From NCBI GenBank assembly GCA_048013815.1, contig CM106586.1, positions 7,502,001 to 7,566,000 on the forward strand: a DNA stretch of 64,000 nucleotides, in the 5' to 3' direction. Position 1 is the first letter of the stretch. Every line of letters starts with the position of its first letter. Below are positions 57,865 to 64,000 of this stretch, in pieces. Made by a program: the position numbers and the translations under genes. The stretch is from Setoptus koraiensis. Its lineage: Eukaryota; Arthropoda. The notes beneath the pieces were generated by a model that saw nothing but the letters and a program-made list of their open reading frames with translations, searched no databases and was not told the origin of the DNA.

Positions 57865-57961
57865 CTAACATCACACTGAAATATCGACTAACATCACACT
57901 GAAATATCAACTAACATCACACTGAAATATCGACTAACATCACACTGAAATATCAACTAAC
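57865..57961. repeat. 23-bp tandem repeat, more than 4 copies
   Basis: Units of CTAACATCACACTGAAATAT plus three bases; copies alternate CGA and CAA at the end, which points to a 46-bp higher unit. Confidence 0.93.
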
Positions 57962-60900
57962 AGACGCAGAAACGGCAGTGTGAATTGCGCAACATCGACC
58001 CAGCAAAACAGCAAATTAAGCCCAGAATTAATTAACTCGCTGGCGATCACGATCAATAATCGATTGTGCGCTTTGGGTCGCTCGCTGACGAGATGCTCAC
58101 CTGTGCGCCGGCTCTCTCACAAGCGTCGGCGAGCGAGGGCGCACAGACGAGCCTTTGCAGGCTGCAAATTGCAGGGGGCGAGCGAGCAAACGCTTTGCAA
58201 GCATTTGTTGCGCACTGGCGAGCGCAACAAATGTTTTTATTTACAAATTATTGCGCGCCACTTGCGGCCATCAATTAGTCGCCGTCGCGCAATCGGTTGG
58301 TCGGGCCGCCCCCGCGCCGCCATTGGCCGCGATTGACGGTGTCGTGCACTGGCGATGACCCCGCAACCGGCAGCCTGCCGAAGAAGCGGCAATTGCGAGC
58401 GGCAATTAGGTGGCGCTAGGTGAGCTGCGAGCGCGCAGTGAGTGGCGCCGCCAACAAGCGACAAGTGGTAGTGAACGAGTGACCATAATTGGCCAATAAT
58501 TAATTCATCGTTTCTCCGCTCCACTCCACTTAATTGGCGCTCGATGCGGCGATAACGCAAGTGGCCGCATAATGCGACTCGCCGTATAATGCCAGTCGCC
58601 GTATAATGCGAGTCGCCGTATAATGCGACTCGGAATAATGATGAGCGCATTCAATTACTGCAAACTCGCCCGAGCTGCCAACAGCCCGCGAGCTCGCCAG
58701 CTCGCCAATTCGCCAATTCGCCAACTTGCCAGCTCGCCGGCTCGAGTCGCCAGACGAGCTGCCATCGGCCGCGAGAGGGCTGGCGAGTGGGAAGCCATGT
58801 GGCCGGCGAGACTCGCTGCTAATTAAGACATGGCCAGCAGAAGGCATTAAATGCTGCGCGATGCCAACGATATGTGCAAGCGATAATTTGAAGCTGCAAA
58901 CTGATTTGTCGGCCGAGGCGCGCACCGGCCGACAAATGGCAGCGCCAGTCGCAGGCGACAAATTTGGCACTCGAGTCAACTTGCCGAGTGGTCGCGAAAT
59001 GGCCGCAAAGTCGTCGCACATTGATATTATCAATTCGATAATGTTACATAATAGTGTGACATTATCTGTCGGCGCTGCGTCGCAACGCTCCATTGCGCGC
59101 GCAAGCCTCACGCTGGCCTCGCTCTGGCGCAAACCCGATCGCCCATCAGATCAGATGGCAAGACGGTGTGGTTGCGCAACACGCCTCCAATCATTACAGT
59201 CTAATGAGCAATGAAACAATGACAATAATGATATTTCACACTGCCGATAGGTGCGCTCCGGCGACGTCAGGCCCGCGCCCATGTCCGATTATATAACGCG
59301 CCATCAGCTGCTCGGACCGTGGCGCACAATAGCGGCAGCGTCCCATTATGGTGCCATTATGGTGGCATCCCATTATGTGTGTTACATAACAGCGAGCATG
59401 TGATATATTAGCCAGTGATGGTAATGTTAACAAGCAAAATCACTTGTTAACATGCAGCGTTTGGCCATGATTTACAGCGTGACTTGCGCTTGCAAGGGCC
59501 AGGGGTCGTTGGCCGTGCGGCGCACATCTCATCTATCAGCGTCTTGTATCAGCGTCTTGTATCACTCGTCACCTTGTTACTCAGCGCCATTCAAATTGCC
59601 ACAAGTCGCCATTCGCAATGAGCGCCGGGCAACTCTTGTGCCGGACCGAGGGCTTTGTTTTCGGCTGCCCGCCGCAGATTTCGCCGAGACGCCCGCAAGC
59701 TCGCCGAGACGCTCGCAAGCCCGCCCAGCGCCCAGGGAGACGCCGAGAGATTTTCGGGAGATAAGCGCAAATTGACTTTGCGGGCAGCCGGCCGGCTGGC
59801 CAATTAAGCCGCCCGATGTGTTGTAAATAACGCGATTACGGGTGTGAAATGGCCGCTCGTCGGTCGGCTGTCGCCGGTCGGATATCGCTAGTCGGTCGGG
59901 CGTTGGTCGGCGTCTGGAGAGCGTGGCCTTGGGCCGGCCGTGCGCCGTCGGGCGAGAGTGGCGCTCTTGACGGGCGCATTCCGACTCGATCGGCCGGCCG
60001 GGTTTGCTCGCCACTGACCAGTGGCCAGGTATGGCCACAATGGCACATGCTACACGCATGATTATGTGATTATGTGTGCTGTATGGCGCGCGTCGTCACT
60101 CAAAACAATTTCACTAATCAATTTGGCATGCCAACTAGATTACCTGGCGGCCGCATTACCTGGCGGCCGCATTGGCTGGCAGCGGCCGGCGTTACGTCGG
60201 CATGGCCAGCGTCGACCACCGCGCCTGACGAGATGCGGCTCGCACGCCAGTTAGCTGCTAGTTGGCGCAAATACTGGTTATGGCACAAATAAACAAATGT
60301 TGCCTAGCCACAGGTGTAATTGGCGTGGCGAGGTAGCGATATTTTTATTTCTATTTTATTGCCATTAGCAGTGGCGCTTGCGACAGTCGTAAATAACTCT
60401 CGCTCTGGGAGATGGACGCGTCGATGGCCGGCCAACGAGATAAGATAACCTTTGCGCACACCATGCGAGACTAGTGTGACTGATAGGAATTTTCCTACGC
60501 TCGGGCATGACGATTATTCATCGCCGGCTCCCGCAATCAGCAGTCAGCGATCTCCCGGTCGCTCGCTGGCTCGCTCGCTCGCTGGGTCGGTCGGTCGCTG
60601 GCTCGCGGACCGGCCGCGGTCCGAGCATGCGAGCGGTCCGACCGTCCGAGCGGTCCGCCGCTGGCCAGGGCATCAGCGGGCCGCGCTCTGTAAGAGCGCA
60701 CAGTGCGCAATCAAGATGATATCACCTGACCCGTGAGAATGGGCCGACGGACGCTCGACGATCATGCGCCGGCAGCCAGGCCGCAAAGCCCGACGAGAGC
60801 CGCCGACTAATGACTCGGCCAGCTCACCTGAGCCGGGCCGGCCGGCTTGCGAGTTCTGTTCGGGGCACAACAATCGCCGGCCCACTGGCTCGCTGGTCGC

Positions 60901-63130
60901 AATGCGGCGAGTGCATGGGCCGACTGGCACGAATAAAAACAACGAATGGCACGAATGTGGACCAAGAAATTCTCGACAAGAATGCGAGCAACAAAAGAAG
61001 CAGCAAGAAGCGCTGAGAACTTGTCAGTGAGAAGCGCCGAGGAACGGCGAGAAACGGCTCGCGTGTTTGCTCACGTGCACCCGTGCGCCGGCCGATCGAC
61101 CGTTGGCGCGCCACTGGCCAGCACGCGCTACGTGCTGGCGGCCAGTTTAATTAGAGTAAATAATATGGCGCTAATTTGTTGTTTGTACAATTAGCCAGCT
61201 CAGCTAATAAATAAACTGCAACTGCAGTGTGTGACACGACGCACGGACACAAAAAACGCGAACGCAAGAAGCGGCCCGAGCACGGCCGCGTCTGGCCCGC
61301 GCGTATCGCAATGTGTCCAATGGCAAACATATTAACGGGACGCGCATTATCTGTTTGTTTGCCCGTTGTTTGCTCGCCGTTGTGTTTGCTGTTCGAAGCG
61401 CTCGTCGAAGCCGGTCGAAGCTGGTCGAAGCTCTCGCCGAAGCCGGTCGCTCTCGTCGGAGCGACCGGACCTTTCGGGGCCAACAGCGTTGCGGCGGTTG
61501 TCGTTGGCGCTGTCGTTGGCGCTGGCGTGTTTTGAGAAAAGTCAGCACAAACACAACTAGACAAACATCAAATTTTGCAGCACGCAGACGACACATCTTA
61601 TCTGTGAACATTACCAGAAATTGTATCACTGTTGGCGTATTTGCGCGTTTGTGAGCGCGCTGCCAGTTGCCGGTTGCCAGTTGCCAGTTGCCGGTTTGCG
61701 ACTCACAACTGGCGCCACTTGCCCGCGACGTGTTTGCTGAAGCGAAGCAAACACGAGTCAGCCAGGTATTTTCAACTTGTACGCTCTGACAAGTTGCCCG
61801 GCCGAGCTAGATACTGAATGGCGTGGCCGAGTCGACAAGCCAGCGCGGAGCTAGCAGAGCGGGGATAAACCGATAAGCGCAAAGATTGGGTAAGACGCGA
61901 CAGATCCGCCGAGCTGCCAGCTCGGCGGCCAGAGCCGAGACGAGAATGCGCCTGAACTTTCAATTGATTCTAAGCTGGATTTGAGTGAAAAAAAAAAGAC
62001 ATTTCCTATTGGCCATTACGCGCTCTCAGCCGGCAAGTTTAGTGGGCCTCGCCAGTCTGCTGGAGTGCTGCACAATACAACGCGATGCCAATTCTGGTCG
62101 CAAGTAGCGCTTCTCGCGAACTGCCAACTCAAACTCGTCCAACAACCAAACCCTCTAATGAATATCCCGACAACTCGGGGCCCGCGCTCGCCTTTCCGGC
62201 CCAAAATTTGGGCCAAAAAAGATCACGCATCATTTGCCAGGGTAACAATAAACGGGGCCCGCCGACGGCACAGGTGACATCATGTATGTTTAGTGCACAT
62301 TCACTATATATTAAGCACATTTACTAGATATTAAATGTTATAATATATGTTCATTATATCAAAACAAGCCTCGTCGGTCGGCTGCAAACGGACCGGCCGG
62401 CCACCCGGAGAGGCGTGTGTGTCGCGCCAGTGACGAAAGCGCGTCGAGTCGATCGCTGAACGCGCGCACTTAATTGTCGTATCAATTAACTGACACAGCC
62501 CAATTTGGCTCCGAATTTGGGCCGTATCAGAGTTAGCCGAAATTGTCGCGTCGGCGCGCCTCACACTTGTCAGAATCATCTGATCATTCGATGACAATTA
62601 GACAGGTACCTGGCGCGACAAAGAACGGGGGTGCAACCGGGGTCTGCGGGTCGGTCGGCCAGGGCCAGCCGAAACAAGGCTGCAAATGCAGCAGCCGGCA
62701 GCTTGACATTGTGATGCTGGCCAATTGTGCACGTCGGCCCGTTATCTGGGCCCATCAATCTAGTTGAATGGCTATTTGTTTGCGCAGACACACAATGCAG
62801 CAACATGTCAGACAACGGGCACAGCTGATTGATCATGATGGCCGTGATTTATTGTAATTAAGCACGTCGAATTATCACCTACACACACACACACACTGTC
62901 GGAATAGAGGTAGCAGAACGCAAACGAGATCGCGGTATCATCTGGGTCCAGGGTGAGCGCCAACACGGGCCGGCAACGTGATAATGATCATGATACAAAC
63001 CAATTGAACCAATTGCGGCATCACGACAACACAAACGCTTTGTTTGTTCGCCTGTTCCTCTGTTTTCTCTGCTCGCATGGATTAAGATTGATCGGTGCGG
63101 CCTGCCCGCGTTTTCAACGGTATTTCACCT

Positions 63131-63190
63131 TTTGCCTGCATTTGCCTGCATTTGCCTGCATTTACCTGTATTTACCTGTGTTTACCTGTG
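63131..63190. repeat. 10-bp tandem repeat, 6 copies
   Basis: Six units of TTTRCCTGYR, changing stepwise from TTTGCCTGCA on the left to TTTACCTGTG on the right. Confidence 0.92.
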
Positions 63191-64000
63191 TTTGGCCGGA
63201 GTGTTGTAACGCAGCGCACTAGTTGGCGCGTTACAAAGGTGCTATCGGTCGCTTTCGGTCGCTATCGGGCCCGAATAGCACCATTGGTAGCGTCAAATAA
63301 TATTATTACATGTATTATAAAACTGTGGCGCTAAATGAGCGTGAGCGTGGGTGATTCTTTTATCTCATATCTTTTCTAAACACGCCAGCAGCGTGCTTTG
63401 TAATAATAGTGGCATGTAATAGCACGATAATAGTTCAATCTTGTTGCTGCTAGTTAAAATAGCTGTGAAACGGTTTAAACAAGTGCAACAACACATTGCA
63501 TCACCCGCGAACAAATTTATTTTTGTTGTGTATCATTATCGATTGGTGCTGGTGGCTTGATCGCCCGCGGCCACTGCCGCATGCACCCGACCGCTTTAGC
63601 TGTCTTGTGCATGAGTTCAACCGCAACACCAACACCACCACTGATCCGGGATACCGCGCGATGCTGCGGGATACTGCGGGATGCTGCGGGATACCGCGCG
63701 ATGCTGCGGGATATGCATACCGCTCGCGCGAACAACCGGACAAACTTGAACAAACAATGCACCGCTCGAGGCCAACTGCAAGCGCCCCCGACCGTCAGAG
63801 TGTGGCGATCGCATGGCGATCGTCAGAGTCCGATCATCGGAGTGTGATGCTCGCAAGCGGTCAGTCGCACGCGAGCCGTTGCCGCGCGCGCCTCCGCGAC
63901 CAATCGCGAAACATAACGGGCTATCTTTCGCCGACGACGTTGGCCCAACTTTTGTTGCTGCCTGGCGCTTGGCGAGCGGCCGAACGCAACTTGCGCCAGC

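Larger units (their letters stand above)
43872..64000. other. GC-rich noncoding region, probably 5' intron and upstream DNA of the Dpr gene
   Basis: I find no frame with family similarity on either strand. The longest frames (for example minus 54591-55376 and plus 45615-46202) are Arg/Ala/Pro-rich or repeat-driven and are mirrored on the other strand. The stretch has the same tandem repeats, hairpins and GGGGCCCC words as the large intron. By position it should include the signal-peptide exon and promoter of the Dpr gene, unless these lie beyond the window. Confidence 0.55.

Noticed and set aside
1-64000. Transposable elements, endogenous virus copies or CRISPR arrays
   Set aside because: I looked for reverse transcriptase, transposase, integrase, capsid and envelope motifs and for long terminal repeats and saw none. 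The tandem arrays have no spacers, so they are not CRISPR.

Overview
The window reads as nuclear DNA of an arthropod, most likely a chelicerate such as a mite. Genes are split by GT-AG introns. There is no operon structure and no ribosomal or tRNA gene that I could recognise. Two neuronal immunoglobulin-superfamily families are present: a Dpr-type gene and a Dscam-like exon. The Dscam-like exon reads Ig - FN3 - FN3 - FN3 - TM, which matches the constant part of the shortened Dscams (sDscam) described in Chelicerata. The species call is an inference from that architecture only.

Layout. 1-14167: GC-rich noncoding DNA with many short tandem repeats and hairpins; it turns AT-richer and CA/TG-rich from about 12.3 kb. 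14168-15460 (+): an intact ORF for a Gln/Asn/His-rich protein with a C-terminal membrane anchor, not recognised. 16237-17018 (-): the C-terminal part of elongation factor 1-gamma; its N-terminal thioredoxin-like half is not in view. 17495-17881 (+): NHP2, the H/ACA snoRNP and telomerase core protein. 17954-20253 (-): one large Dscam-like terminal exon. 22117-43871 (-): at least five exons of a Dpr-family gene, which I joined by reading splice sites. The exon ending at 43374 fits in phase onto a 50-nt exon at 25233-25282 across an intron of 18,091 bp, so the long 'empty' stretch from 25.3 to 43.4 kb is an intron. 43872-64000 is GC-rich noncoding DNA, probably the upstream intron and 5' region of the same gene; I could not place the signal-peptide exon there.

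The main point for a second look is the pair of same-strand immunoglobulin genes. The Dscam-like exon has a plausible phase-1 acceptor but no upstream Ig or signal-peptide exon of its own anywhere in view, while the Dpr Ig2 exon directly upstream ends in phase 1 with a matching base. A transcript skipping the Dpr terminal exon would encode Ig-Ig-Ig-FN3-FN3-FN3-TM. This is an inference that RNA data could settle. The Dpr terminal exon is also odd: it carries two hydrophobic stretches and a tail of about 540 residues, where family members I know of end soon after Ig2.

Composition splits the window. About 14.1-21.0 kb is AT-richer and gene-dense; both flanks are GC-rich, full of GGGGCCCC palindromes, perfect hairpins and tandem repeats with periods of 10-30 bp. 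I saw no reverse transcriptase, transposase, capsid or envelope gene and no CRISPR array. Most long frames in the GC-rich DNA are there because stop codons are scarce, not because they are genes.
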